DNA of 64,000 nt from JASHVB01 sp036489395 (GCA_036489395.1 DASXFW010000120.1:20842-84841), one strand, 5' to 3'. Shown: positions 26,583-35,005, counted from the first letter of the stretch. The notes: generated by a model from the sequence alone, not told the origin. Numbers and translations are program-made.

Positions 26583-26840
26583 TACCCATGAAGCGCCGGT
26601 GCGGACTGTTTCAAGTTTGATTCAACACGGAGGAAGCGCGAGGACCACGGTGACCACGGAGCAGCTTTCCCGGTAGGACACGCTGTAGCGAAAGCACCAC
26701 GGGAACAGAATTTCCTGCATTCCACGGCTACGCAGGCGGCTCCACGAGGGCACGATAGCTCCGTGGTTCACCGTGGGCCTCGCGCTTACTCCGTGTTAAG
26801 AATCAAAACCGGAACGACACGCACGGGCGCTTCATGGGTA
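26583..26840. mobile_element. 258-bp inverted-repeat (MITE-like) element
   Basis: The left end TACCCATGAAGCGCCGGTGC and the right end, read on the other strand, TACCCATGAAGCGCCCGTGC begin arms of about 80 bp. The arms continue through AACACGGAG-AAGCGCGAGG and CCACGGTGA-CCACGGAGC on both sides. The arms differ at a handful of positions and enclose roughly 90 bp of unrelated sequence with no coding potential. No target-site duplication is obvious by eye. It lies in the gap between the DUF433 remnant and the substrate-binding protein gene. Confidence 0.7.
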
Positions 26841-26970
26841 GGCGCGCTCTGTCCGTGCCGATGCGATTGCCCTGGCCGCCATCCGGATGCGCCCTCACCC
26901 CAGCCCCCGATCCGGTGCTAACGTCCGCGGCAACGCCGGCCACTCGCCGGAAACCAGGGGGAAACAGCCA

Positions 26971-28221
26971 ATGCCGCAATCCGTCACCCGCCGTGGCGTC
27001 ATCGCCACGCTCGGCGCGGCCGCAGCGATGCGATCCGCACGCGCTGCCGAACCGATCCGCATCGGATTTGCCGAGGCGCTCACCGGCGGCCTCGCCGTCG
27101 TGGGCAAATCCGGCGTGCTCGCCATGCAGATCTGGGCCGACGAGGTCAACGCCAAAGGCGGCTTGCTCGGCCGCCCGGTCAAGCTGGTATTCTATGACAG
27201 CCAGTCCAATCCAGCGAACATTCCCGGCATCTACGTCAAGCTGCTGGATGTGGACCACGTGGACCTGGTCATTTCAGGCTACGCCACCAACATGGCCGCA
27301 CCGGCGATGCCGATCGTCATGGCCCACAACAAGCTGTTCGTCAGCTTGTTCTGCCTGGCCGTGAACACCCAGTTCCACTACCCGCGGTATTTTGCAATGC
27401 TGCCGACGGGGCCCGATCCGAAACACGCGTTCTCCGACGAATTTTTCGATCTGACGAAGACGCTGACGCCGAGACCACAGACCGTGGCCATCGTCGCCGC
27501 CGATGCGGAGTTCGCGCGCAACGCGTCGGACGGCGCGCGCGACAACGCCAAGGCGGCCGGCCTGCGCATCGTCTATGACCGCAGCTATCCACCGACCACC
27601 GCAGACTACACGCCGATCGTGCGTGCGGTACGCGCCACCAATCCGGACGTGATCTACGTCGCTTCCTATCCGCCGGACACTGCGGGCATTCTGCGCGCCG
27701 CCAGCGAGATCGGCTTGCGTGCGCAATTGTTTGGCGGCGGCATGGTCGGCGTCGCCACCTCGGCATTGAAGACGCAGCTTGGTCCGTTGTTGAACGGCGT
27801 GGTGGTGCAGCAGAACTGGGTGCCGGCGCCGACACTGCAGTTTCCCGGCGTGATGGACTTCCTGAAACGCTACCAGGCGCAGGCGGCGTCCGCGGGCGTC
27901 GATCCGTTGGGCTACTTCCTGCCGCCATGGGCGTACGGCCGGATGCAGATGCTGCAGCAGGCGATCGAGGCCACCGGCGGCATCGACGACGACAAGCTGG
28001 CGGACTATTTCCGCAGCCACACCTTCAAGACCGTCATCGGCGACGTCGCGTTCAGTCCGGGCGGCGAATGGGCAAAGCCACGCATGATCGTCACGCAGTT
28101 CCAGGGAATAGAGGGCCACGACCTGGCCCAATTCAGGAACCCGAACATCGAAGTTGTCCTGCTGCCATCGGAGTTCAAATCGGGTACGCTGGTGTCTCCG
28201 TACGGGGCGCAGAAGTCCTGA
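26971..28221 (+). CDS. Branched-chain-amino-acid-type ABC substrate-binding protein
   Basis: 416 aa periplasmic binding protein of the LivJ/Peripla_BP_6 group. The signal is Tat-like (TRRGVIATLGAAAA ending ARA), followed by IRIGFAEALTGGLAVVGKSG, the usual first strand of the fold. The start ATG at 26971 has AGGGGGAAACAG upstream. The aminotransferase-like decarboxylase gene starts 24 bp downstream, so the two are probably one transcript. No permease or ATPase genes are present, so it must use a transporter encoded elsewhere. Confidence 0.92.
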   Translation: MPQSVTRRGVIATLGAAAAMRSARAAEPIRIGFAEALTGGLAVVGKSGVLAMQIWADEVNAKGGLLGRPVKLVFYDSQSNPANIPGIYVKLLDVDHVDLVISGYATNMAAPAMPIVMAHNKLFVSLFCLAVNTQFHYPRYFAMLPTGPDPKHAFSDEFFDLTKTLTPRPQTVAIVAADAEFARNASDGARDNAKAAGLRIVYDRSYPPTTADYTPIVRAVRATNPDVIYVASYPPDTAGILRAASEIGLRAQLFGGGMVGVATSALKTQLGPLLNGVVVQQNWVPAPTLQFPGVMDFLKRYQAQAASAGVDPLGYFLPPWAYGRMQMLQQAIEATGGIDDDKLADYFRSHTFKTVIGDVAFSPGGEWAKPRMIVTQFQGIEGHDLAQFRNPNIEVVLLPSEFKSGTLVSPYGAQKS

Positions 28222-28244
28222 GTGCAACCGATGGGAGAACCACG

Positions 28245-29552
28245 ATGGATGGATCGACGCTGACCGGTGCCGAGGCTGGGTTCTGGACCCGCGCCCGCCG
28301 CCACATGCTGCACTTCGGCGGCGAGTTCGTGCCGTTCGTCCCGGTCCGCGCCGAAGGCTGCTTCGTGTATGACGATTCCGGCCGGCGCGTGCTCGATTTT
28401 ACCTCTGGCCAGATGAGCGCGATCCTCGGCCACTGCCACCCCGAGATCGTCGCCACCATCCGCGCTTCCGCCGGCACGCTCGACCACTTGTTCTCCTCGA
28501 TGTTGAGCCGCCCGGTGGTGGATCTGGCCGAGGCGCTCGCCGCGACCGTCCCCGCGCTGCCGAAGGTCATGCTGCTGTCCACCGGCGGCGAGGCGAATGA
28601 GGCCGCGATCAAGATCGCCAAGCTGGTCACCGGCGGCTGGGAGGTGGTGGGCTTCGCGCAGTCCTGGCACGGCATGACCGGCGGCGCGGCGTCCGCCACC
28701 TACAAGGCGGGACGGCGCGGCTACGGCCCGGCGGCGGCGGGATCCTTCGCCATTCCGGCGCCGAACGCCTTCCGCCCGCGCTTTCCCGGCGTGTCCTGGC
28801 AGGCGGAGCTGGATGACGCGTTCACGCTGCTGGACCGGCAGAGTACCGGCAACCTCGCCGCATTCATCGCCGAGCCGATCCTGTCGAGCGGCGGCATCAT
28901 CGAATTGCCCGACAGCTACCTGCGCGCGCTGAAACGCAAATGCGAAGAGCGCCGGATGCTGCTGATCCTGGACGAAGCACAGACCGGCCTCGGCCGCACC
29001 GGAACGATGTACGCGTTCGAGCGCGACGGCGTGGTGCCGGATATCCTGGTGCTGTCGAAGACGCTGGGCGCGGGTCTGCCGCTGTCAGCGGTGCTGACAA
29101 CGGACGCCATCAGCGACACCTGCGACGCACGCGGCTTTCTGTTCTACACGACGCATGTGAACGATCCGCTGCCGGCGGCGGTGGGGCTGAAGGTGCTGAA
29201 GATCGTGCAGCGCGACGGCCTGGCCGAGCGCGCCGCGGCGGTGGGGATGCGGTTGAAGGCGGGGCTGCGTGATTTGCAGTCGCGCTTCCCGTGGATCGGC
29301 GACGTGCGCGGGCGCGGGCTGCTGCTTGGGTTGGAGTTTATCGATGAAGACGGCGGGCGGGGGCGGTCCGCGTCGGTCTTGTCGGACGCAGTAACCGACC
29401 GCGCACTGGAACTCGGCCTGAGCGCGAATATCGTGCGCGCCGGCGCATCGGGCGGCGTGATGCGGATCGCACCGCCGTTGACGGTGCGGGAGGAGGAGAT
29501 CGATTTGGGGGTGGAGTTGCTGGGAGAGGCGATGCGGGAGGTGGCGGGGTGA
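28245..29552 (+). CDS. dgdA: 2,2-dialkylglycine decarboxylase (PLP, class III aminotransferase fold)
   Basis: 435 aa. Catalyses decarboxylation of dialkylglycines such as 2-aminoisobutyrate coupled to transamination of pyruvate. The PLP lysine is Lys272 in LVLSKTLGAGLPLSAV, the same number as in the Burkholderia enzyme. GFAQSWHGMTGGAASATY, NLAAFIAEPILSSGGIIELP, LILDEAQTGLGRTGTM and LFYTTHVNDPLPAAVGL match that enzyme closely from memory. ATG 28245 follows GGGAGAACCACG; the open frame upstream overlaps the binding-protein gene and is not used. The neighbouring binding protein may import its substrate. Confidence 0.9.
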   Translation: MDGSTLTGAEAGFWTRARRHMLHFGGEFVPFVPVRAEGCFVYDDSGRRVLDFTSGQMSAILGHCHPEIVATIRASAGTLDHLFSSMLSRPVVDLAEALAATVPALPKVMLLSTGGEANEAAIKIAKLVTGGWEVVGFAQSWHGMTGGAASATYKAGRRGYGPAAAGSFAIPAPNAFRPRFPGVSWQAELDDAFTLLDRQSTGNLAAFIAEPILSSGGIIELPDSYLRALKRKCEERRMLLILDEAQTGLGRTGTMYAFERDGVVPDILVLSKTLGAGLPLSAVLTTDAISDTCDARGFLFYTTHVNDPLPAAVGLKVLKIVQRDGLAERAAAVGMRLKAGLRDLQSRFPWIGDVRGRGLLLGLEFIDEDGGRGRSASVLSDAVTDRALELGLSANIVRAGASGGVMRIAPPLTVREEEIDLGVELLGEAMREVAG

Positions 29553-29857
29553 GCAGCGACGAAATCGCCGGCATCGAGACGTTCATAGCCGCAAATGAGG
29601 GCACGGTAGTCCAGCCTCCTATGGCTGACTTGCGAACCCGTTTGCAGGCGGATGGGGTATTGCAAGATCCCTTTCCGGCGTTGGTGCGCGAGATGCGGAA
29701 TCCAGATCCCGCCAAATGGTACTTCTCGGCTCGGCTTTTCCTGAACGAACACGGCAACCCAGAATGGTCCATCTTTACGCGCTGGATCCGTGATAGCGGC
29801 AAGCGGCCACGAATCGAGCTTCGTAAGAAAGCTGAGCGAAGGCTACTGCATCCTTGA
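29549..29857 (+). CDS. Hypothetical protein, 102 aa
   Basis: Not recognised. A soluble, charged protein with PDPAKWYFSARLFL and a basic C-terminus (RIELRKKAERRLL). It starts with a GTG that overlaps the dgdA stop (GTGA). Base composition is more AT-rich than dgdA, like the HNH gene that follows, so it may belong to an inserted segment rather than to the dgdA operon. Confidence 0.5.
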   Translation: MSSDEIAGIETFIAANEGTVVQPPMADLRTRLQADGVLQDPFPALVREMRNPDPAKWYFSARLFLNEHGNPEWSIFTRWIRDSGKRPRIELRKKAERRLLHP

Positions 29858-29987
29858 GGAGGATCGACACCTCTCCCTGTTCTATCTAATTGGTGGCAAC
29901 GCGTTGATAGAAGCCAACTTCGCTCATTAGGCGCTGCCGTTCCTGCTCGATCCAATTGCGTGCCGGCCAGCGGGACGAATTGGGTTT

Positions 29988-30347
29988 GTGTCGGCGGCAA
30001 ACTTTCCGGACTCGGCTGCTCAACGGGTACCGGATCGGAAACTACGGATGCGCGTGCTTACGCGAGACGGGTATAAGTGCCGAATTTGCGGGCGACGATC
30101 GGGCGACCATCTCGATCTCGAGTTACATGGACATCATATTCGTCCCTGGAGTAGTGGAGGAGCGACCATAGAAGACAATCTCATAACGTTATGCGGAACT
30201 TGTCACGGCGGCCTTGATCCACATTACAATCTCCAGCTCTTCGACCTCATTGGAGCAAACAACCATGTCGGCAACCGCTCTTCCCGGATAGCCGGCGTGC
30301 AACGATACCGAGAATGGCTGCGCTCACTCAACACCGCCAAGTTCTGA
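29988..30347 (+). CDS. HNH endonuclease
   Basis: 119 aa. It has an HNH/zinc-finger nuclease fold: CRIC near residue 32, then HGHHIRPWSSGG, then NLITLCGTCHGG, giving the His-Asn-His set and two CxxC zinc pairs. The GTG start at 29988 is uncertain; MRVLTRDGYK about 20 residues in could also begin the protein. AT-richer codons than the neighbours. There is no phage terminase or restriction partner beside it, so the role is open (selfish, defence or repair nuclease). Confidence 0.8.
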   Translation: MSAANFPDSAAQRVPDRKLRMRVLTRDGYKCRICGRRSGDHLDLELHGHHIRPWSSGGATIEDNLITLCGTCHGGLDPHYNLQLFDLIGANNHVGNRSSRIAGVQRYREWLRSLNTAKF

Positions 30348-30516
30348 TAGCAATCTACATACCGACGGCGAGGTCAGCCGTGGCGCGGAACACACTCGGC
30401 GCGCTCTTGACTATCGATGAGCGTTCCGAAGTTTGGATGCACGCCGCCCGTCAAAAGGCGGATGCATCAAGTTGCTCTCGCTCCGTTCGGACTGGTACAG
30501 TACTGAGAAGATCTGG

Positions 30517-30819
30517 TCACTCCGCGTCCGCCAGTTCGACCCTCAGCCGCATCCCCAGCACGTCCGCCGCCCGGTACAGAGTATGCAGCGCGACCCCCGT
30601 ATTGCGCGGATCGAGCAACCGGTTGAGTTGTGTCCGGCTGGTCTGCATCGCCTCGGCCATCACGCTCTTGCTCAGGCCACGCTCGCGCATGGCCTCCGCC
30701 ACCTGCCAGGCAATCACCTCCTTCACCGCGGCTTCATCGACACTGGCGAGCAACCCCTGTTCGGCCAGAAACCTGGTGAAGCTGGAGCCGATCGGATGGA
30801 TGTCGGTGTGCACCTTCAC
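30517..30819 (-). CDS. XRE-family antitoxin (HigA-like)
   Basis: 100 aa. The C-terminal half is a helix-turn-helix (GLSKSVMAEAMQTSRTQLNRLL) of the type found in antitoxins of HigBA/RelE-like pairs; VALHTLYRAADVLGMRLRVEL follows. The start GTG at 30819 overlaps the toxin stop as GTGA. The frame runs far upstream inside the toxin gene without meaning. It should bind the toxin and repress the shared promoter at 31219-31247. Confidence 0.85.
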   Translation of the reverse strand: MKVHTDIHPIGSSFTRFLAEQGLLASVDEAAVKEVIAWQVAEAMRERGLSKSVMAEAMQTSRTQLNRLLDPRNTGVALHTLYRAADVLGMRLRVELADAE

Positions 30820-31214
30820 TCCCGTCTGCCCCCCACCCCGCCGAGGCGACGCAGCCGCGCTTCGAGATCCCTTTTTCGCGCCCGAGCCGTGTCCAGGTCC
30901 TGCTTCGGTGCGGTGCGGGATTTCTTGATGATCCCATGCACCAGCACGACGCGGTTTCCGACCAGGCAGAAGAACACCCGCGCGATGCGATTTTCCAGGC
31001 TTGTCCGGATCTCCCACAGCCCTTGCCCGAGTGCGTCGCAAGTCGGCATTCCCAGCGGCCATGCGTATTCCACCTTTCGTATGTCCTTGCCGATCGCCTG
31101 CCGTTCAGCCGCGGACAGGGTTCTGAGCCAGACACGCACCGGCTCATTGCCCGTTTGGGTCTGGAAGAATTCTGCCGTGACGCGCCGCTGCGGGCGTAGC
31201 AAGGGCGAGTGCAT
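30816..31214 (-). CDS. Toxin of HigB/Gp49 (phage-derived RelE-like) family
   Basis: 132 aa. Motifs FFQTQTGNEPVRVWLRTL, IGKDIRKVEYAWPLGMP, LWEIRTSLENRIARVFF and VLVHGIIKKSRTAPKQDL are those of DUF891/Gp49-like RelE-fold mRNA interferases. The start ATG at 31214 was chosen because upstream residues are not conserved and the promoter lies just before it. It is the first gene of a toxin-then-antitoxin pair, the HigBA order. The toxin should cleave translated mRNA, as in its family. Confidence 0.85.
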   Translation of the reverse strand: MHSPLLRPQRRVTAEFFQTQTGNEPVRVWLRTLSAAERQAIGKDIRKVEYAWPLGMPTCDALGQGLWEIRTSLENRIARVFFCLVGNRVVLVHGIIKKSRTAPKQDLDTARARKRDLEARLRRLGGVGGRRE

Positions 31215-31218
31215 GCGG

Positions 31219-31247
31219 TATGTACCAAATTTGGTGCGGGCTGCCAA
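31219..31247 (-). promoter_or_regulatory. Candidate promoter and operator of the toxin-antitoxin pair
   Basis: On the minus strand TTGGCA, 17 bp, then TACATA form a sigma-70-like promoter whose predicted start lies at or next to the toxin ATG, so the message may be leaderless. A perfect 12-bp palindrome ACCAAATTTGGT (31224-31235) occupies the spacer and the edge of the -10, where a bound antitoxin would block transcription. A partial second half site, GTACC, is nearby at 31249-31252. Confidence 0.5.
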
Positions 31248-31515
31248 GTACCAATCGCCTACGCGCGCCCTGTCACTCGCACGCCTCAACGCGCCGCATG
31301 CAAAAGAATAGTTAACGGGCCACCGTTGCGCAGGCCTCGATATCGAGAGGGTGAAGCGTCGAAACGTCGGCAAATCTTGCACGGCAAACAGCGACGCCGC
31401 CCGGCAAATGCTGCCGGCATGCCTGAGAAAGTCCCGCCGCCACTATGGTTTTTTCCTGGCACGCCGCTTGCTGATCCACACCCCAGACAAACGCCACCGC
31501 ACAGGGATCCGCCCG
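31248..31515. other. Intergenic region between the toxin operon and the poly-His gene
   Basis: About 270 bp of moderate GC with no supported gene. It should carry the promoter of the rightward low-complexity gene. I see no repeat module here. Confidence 0.4.
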
Positions 31516-32091
31516 ATGTCGATCAGTGCCATCACCGCCTACCAGCCGTGGACCCCGATCAGCACGACGGGCAGCCTCGACACGACACAGAACCTTGACT
31601 GCTTCAGCATGGCCTCCACCGGCACGGCAGGTTCGAATTCCTCCACCGGCAACAGCGTCAGCGGCAGCAGCGATCCGTTCCAGCAGCTCGACGCGTCAAT
31701 TCAAGCAATGCTGCTGCAGATGCAGGGCGGCAGCGCGGCCGGATCGACGCAGGCTATCGGCCAGAGCGGTTCGGTCCAGGCCGACGCCGACACTCTGGTT
31801 CAGGCGATCGAGCAATCGCTTTCCAACAGTGCCAGCACCACCGCAGCCACCACGGCGGCATCCACCACAGCCGCATCGACGCAGATCGCGTCAACCTCCA
31901 CCACCGACCCGACCCAGACGCAGGGGACGCAGGGGCACCATCACCACCACCATCACATGTCGGACGACGACGGCGGTTCCAACAACGGAACGAACAACGC
32001 CAGCGCCACAAATTCCACGGCGAACTCGCTCATCACCGACATTACGCAGGCGATCCAGTCCTACGGCACGCCGTCCGCCGCCGCAGCCTGA
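31516..32091 (+). CDS. Low-complexity Ser/Thr/Ala-rich protein with a heptahistidine run
   Basis: 191 aa, function unknown. The start MSISAITAYQPW at 31516 is like small proteins seen in other alphaproteobacteria (from memory); the frame from 31351 is longer without support. The middle is Gln/Ser/Ala-rich (QQLDASIQAMLLQMQGG), then a TAATTAAS region, then GHHHHHHHMSDDD, then an Asn/Ser stretch and a short helix (LITDITQAIQSYG). There is no signal peptide or TM segment. The His run followed by DDD could bind metal. The codon pattern is consistent with a real gene. Confidence 0.65.
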   Translation: MSISAITAYQPWTPISTTGSLDTTQNLDCFSMASTGTAGSNSSTGNSVSGSSDPFQQLDASIQAMLLQMQGGSAAGSTQAIGQSGSVQADADTLVQAIEQSLSNSASTTAATTAASTTAASTQIASTSTTDPTQTQGTQGHHHHHHHMSDDDGGSNNGTNNASATNSTANSLITDITQAIQSYGTPSAAAA

Positions 32092-32108
32092 TAGCCTCAT
32101 GCGAGTGC

Positions 32109-32141
32109 GGCTGGGCCCGGGCAAAACGCCCGGGATCAGCC
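32109..32141. terminator. Strong hairpin between convergent genes
   Basis: GGCTG...CAGCC encloses CCCGGGC-AAAA-CGCCCGGG. The stem lies between the poly-His gene and the stop of the amidohydrolase gene and overlaps that stop codon. There is no T-run on either side, so it may be a bidirectional terminator or a simple stabilising hairpin. Confidence 0.5.
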
Positions 32142-33281
32142 GCGCAGCGCGCGCTTCGCCACGCCCGCGAGATACGTCGCCGCCGCCGGCAGAATCGCGT
32201 CGTTGAAGTCGTAGTTGGAGTTGTGCAGCTCCCGCCCGCCATCGGCCGGACCGTTGCCGATCCATACGAACGCGCCGGGCCGTTCTTCAAGGTACCAGGC
32301 GAAGTCCTCGCCGGTCATCGCCGGCAGCATGTCACGCCGCAGTTTCAAGCCCTCGGCGGCGACAGCTTCCGCGGCCAGTTCGCGTTCGGACGGCGTGTTC
32401 TGCGTCACCGGATTGCCGCGGCGCAGCGCCACGTCGATCTCCACGCCGAACGCCTGCGCCACACCGGCGCAGATGCGACGAATTGTGTCCTCCACCGCAT
32501 CGCACGTGGCGTTCTTCAACGTGCGCATGGTGCCGCGCATCACCGCCTCGCCGGGAATCTGGTTGGCGGCGGAGCCCGCCTCCATCGTGGCAATGGTGAT
32601 CACCACCGAATCCAGTGGATCGACGTTGCGCGACACGATCGTTTGCAGCGCCAGCAGCAGATGCGCCGAGGCCACCATCGGATCGCGCGTCAGATGCGGC
32701 AGCGCGGCGTGGCCGGAATGGCCCTTCACGCGGAACTCCATGCGCCCGCCAGACGCCATCACCGCGGCATCGTGCACCGCGACCGTGCCGGCTTCGAGGC
32801 CGGGCCAGTTGTGGTAGGCGAAGATGCGCTCCATCGGGAAACGATCGAACAAGCCGTCGGCGATCATGCTGCGCGCGCCGCCGCCGCCTTCCTCCGCCGG
32901 CTGGAACACAAGCTGCACCGTTCCGGTCCAGGACTGATCCTGCACCAGCAGCGCCGCGGCGCCCAGCAGGGACGTGGTGTGGCCGTCGTGGCCGCAGGCA
33001 TGCATCACGCCGGGATTGGTGGAGGCATGTGCCGCGCCGGTGGTTTCGGTGATCGGCAGCGCGTCCATGTCGGCGCGCAGACCGACGCTGCGGTTGGACT
33101 GGCCGCGCGTCAGGGTCGCCACCACGCCGTTGCCGCCAATGCCGGGAACGAAGGAAATTCCAAGCTCGCCCAGCCGCGCGCAGACGAACGCCGCGGTTTC
33201 CTCCTCATGCAGCGTCAGCCCGGGGTTGGCGTGCAGATGGCGGCGCCAGGCGGTCAGTTGGGCAGCAAGATGATGATCCAT
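32136..33281 (-). CDS. M20 family metallo-amidohydrolase (hippurate hydrolase type)
   Basis: 381 aa. Hydrolyses N-acyl amino acids; di-metal peptidase fold. Visible ligands are HACGHDGH near residues 94-101, the catalytic Glu in FQPAEEGGGG, and a C-terminal MTGEDFAWYLE with HNSNYDFND. The dimerisation domain (FRVKGHSGHAALPH) is inserted in the middle as usual. The ATG at 33281 is clear. No partner gene is adjacent; a repeat lies upstream. Confidence 0.93.
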   Translation of the reverse strand: MDHHLAAQLTAWRRHLHANPGLTLHEEETAAFVCARLGELGISFVPGIGGNGVVATLTRGQSNRSVGLRADMDALPITETTGAAHASTNPGVMHACGHDGHTTSLLGAAALLVQDQSWTGTVQLVFQPAEEGGGGARSMIADGLFDRFPMERIFAYHNWPGLEAGTVAVHDAAVMASGGRMEFRVKGHSGHAALPHLTRDPMVASAHLLLALQTIVSRNVDPLDSVVITIATMEAGSAANQIPGEAVMRGTMRTLKNATCDAVEDTIRRICAGVAQAFGVEIDVALRRGNPVTQNTPSERELAAEAVAAEGLKLRRDMLPAMTGEDFAWYLEERPGAFVWIGNGPADGGRELHNSNYDFNDAILPAAATYLAGVAKRALRG

Positions 33282-33336
33282 GCCGGCTGCCGTAGCGGGA
33301 AAGACGGGGAGTTGGCAAGGAAGTCGAGCGCGATAG

Positions 33337-33446
33337 TTCCCCCTCCCGTTGAGGGAGGGGGTTGGGGGGAGGGGTGCTTACTTCCGAGGTCTCGCGTCTG
33401 TACGCACCCCTCCCCCTAACCCCCTCCCACAAGGGGAGGGGGGATG
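33337..33446. repeat. C-rich palindrome repeat
   Basis: CCCCCTCCCGTTGAGGGAGGGGGTTGGGGGGAGGGGTGC is followed, after a loop CTTACTTCCGAGGTCTCGCG, by its near complement ending CACAAGGGGAGGGGGG. It is the same module as at 19193-19289, here without the GGCCGAAGCAATC hairpin module or the CGCAATGACAG end. Confidence 0.8.
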
Positions 33447-33459
33447 GCGCGCTCCGTCG

Positions 33460-34656
33460 CTACTTCACCGGCTCGAGCACCGCCGCCTTCACCTTGCCTT
33501 TGCCAAACGCCGGCATCACTTCCGTGGCGAACCGCTCCAGTTGCTCCAGCGCCTCGGACTTCGGCACACCGACCGACAGGCTGACGGAGATGCGGTCCAG
33601 CGCCGGATACTTCGCCTCCAGCGCCTTCAGGTGGTCGATGACCTCGTTCGCATTGCCGGTCAGGAATCCGCCGGCATTCACCGCATCCTGGATGTTCGGC
33701 AGCTTCGCGCCCGGCGCCTTCTTCGGGTCGCGCATGATCTCGATTTGCTCTTCCGTCATGGCGCGCACCAGGCGCAGTTCGCCGAACATCTTCATGTTCT
33801 CTTCGTAGTACTTGCCCGCGCGCCTGATGCCGTCCGCCTTGCTGTCGGCCATGTAGAAATGGAAGCCGAAGCACAGCCGCTCACCCAGTTCGATCTGCTT
33901 GCCCACCGTGGCGTGCGCTTCCTGCCAGCCCAGCACGACCTTGTGCATCGCGCCGCCTTCCGCCGAACCGCCGCCTACCATGCCCTGGATGCCGTGCTTG
34001 GCCATGAACTCCATCGCGCGCGGCGTGCCGCCCTGGATCGGCTGCCAGGTCTCCACCGGCAGGCGCAGCGGACGCGGCACCAGCGTGAGTTCCTTCAGCG
34101 TGTAGCCGCGATACGGCACCTCGGGCGGCAGCGTGTAGTGCTTGCCCTTGTGGCTGAACGACTCATTGTTGAACGCCTTGAAAATGATGTCCGTCTGCTC
34201 TTCGTAAAGCTCGCGGTTGGCGTTCTGATCCAGCAGCGGCGCGCCGAAGGTCTCGACCTCACGGGTGTGGTAGCCGCGGCCGAGGCCGAAGATTACCCGT
34301 CCGTTGGAGAGGATGTCCGCCATCGCGTAGTCCTCGGCGAGGCGTAGCGGATGCCACATCGGCGCGATGTTGAAGCCGCAGCCGATCTTCAGGTTCTTCG
34401 TCACGTGCGTGAGATGCAGCGCCATCAGCAGCACGTTGGGAATGCACTCGGTGCCTTCGCGCTGGAAGTGGTGCTCGGCCATCCAGAATGCGTTGTAGCC
34501 GAGGCCGTCTATCAGCACGGCCATCGACTGCGCTTTCTCCAGTGCGGTCGCGAGATGCGCGTTGTCAAACAGCCGGTCGTTGATCGGCGTGCCGGCATAG
34601 CCGACGTTGTCCAGATCGACATGGCCCGCATACAGGCTGTCGAATTTCGTGATCAT
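33460..34656 (-). CDS. LLM-class flavin-dependent monooxygenase (luciferase-like)
   Basis: 398 aa TIM-barrel FMN or F420-type oxidoreductase of the bacterial luciferase superfamily. NAFWMAEHHFQREG near residues 55-68 and IFGLGRGYHTREVETFG are characteristic, with AEDYAMADILSNGR between. The start ATG at 34656 is preceded by GGGAGGAACGC; the longer frame to 34737 is unsupported. The substrate is unknown; alkane-, sulfonate- or nitrilotriacetate-like compounds are all possible. The reductase partner is not adjacent. Confidence 0.92.
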   Translation of the reverse strand: MITKFDSLYAGHVDLDNVGYAGTPINDRLFDNAHLATALEKAQSMAVLIDGLGYNAFWMAEHHFQREGTECIPNVLLMALHLTHVTKNLKIGCGFNIAPMWHPLRLAEDYAMADILSNGRVIFGLGRGYHTREVETFGAPLLDQNANRELYEEQTDIIFKAFNNESFSHKGKHYTLPPEVPYRGYTLKELTLVPRPLRLPVETWQPIQGGTPRAMEFMAKHGIQGMVGGGSAEGGAMHKVVLGWQEAHATVGKQIELGERLCFGFHFYMADSKADGIRRAGKYYEENMKMFGELRLVRAMTEEQIEIMRDPKKAPGAKLPNIQDAVNAGGFLTGNANEVIDHLKALEAKYPALDRISVSLSVGVPKSEALEQLERFATEVMPAFGKGKVKAAVLEPVK

Positions 34657-34756
34657 GCCGCGTTCCTCCCGGGAAGCAGGGTTGCTGGGAGCATGGTAGG
34701 GGATGGGAGGCGGGGCGCAACCGGGACGCCATTGCACACGGGCCCGAGCGCTGAGG

Positions 34757-34995
34757 CATTGCCGAGCGTTTCATCCAGGGCGTGTCTGCCGCGAGGCCGG
34801 TGATGAACTAACAAGAAACAAGGTTCCCCCCTCCCCTTGAGGGACGGGGCCAGGGGGAGGGGTCGATGCTTTACGTTTCGACCCCTCCCCCTGGCCCCCT
34901 CCCTCAAGGGGAGGGGGGAACCTACGTCAGGCCGCCGACGCCGTTTCATCCAGTCGCGGGTCCGCCCCCGGCCGGTGGGCAAGTCGCAATGACAG
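34757..34995. repeat. Composite intergenic repeat with 97-bp palindrome
   Basis: Contains GAGCGTTTCATCCAGGGC, then AACAAGAAACAAGG, then a palindrome at about 34824-34920 (CCTCCCCTTGAGGGACGGGG and its complement around GATGCTTTACGTTTC), then the tail TTTCATCCAGTCGCGGG ending TCGCAATGACAG. Part of the same modular family as at 19111 and 20477. It fills the gap between the LLM gene and the oxidoreductase. Confidence 0.8.
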
Positions 34996-35005
34996 CGGTG
35001 GGCGA

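Noticed and set aside
26803..27258. 151-residue minus-strand frame reaching into the inverted-repeat element
   Set aside because: Antisense of the substrate-binding protein; the part in the element has no ribosome site.
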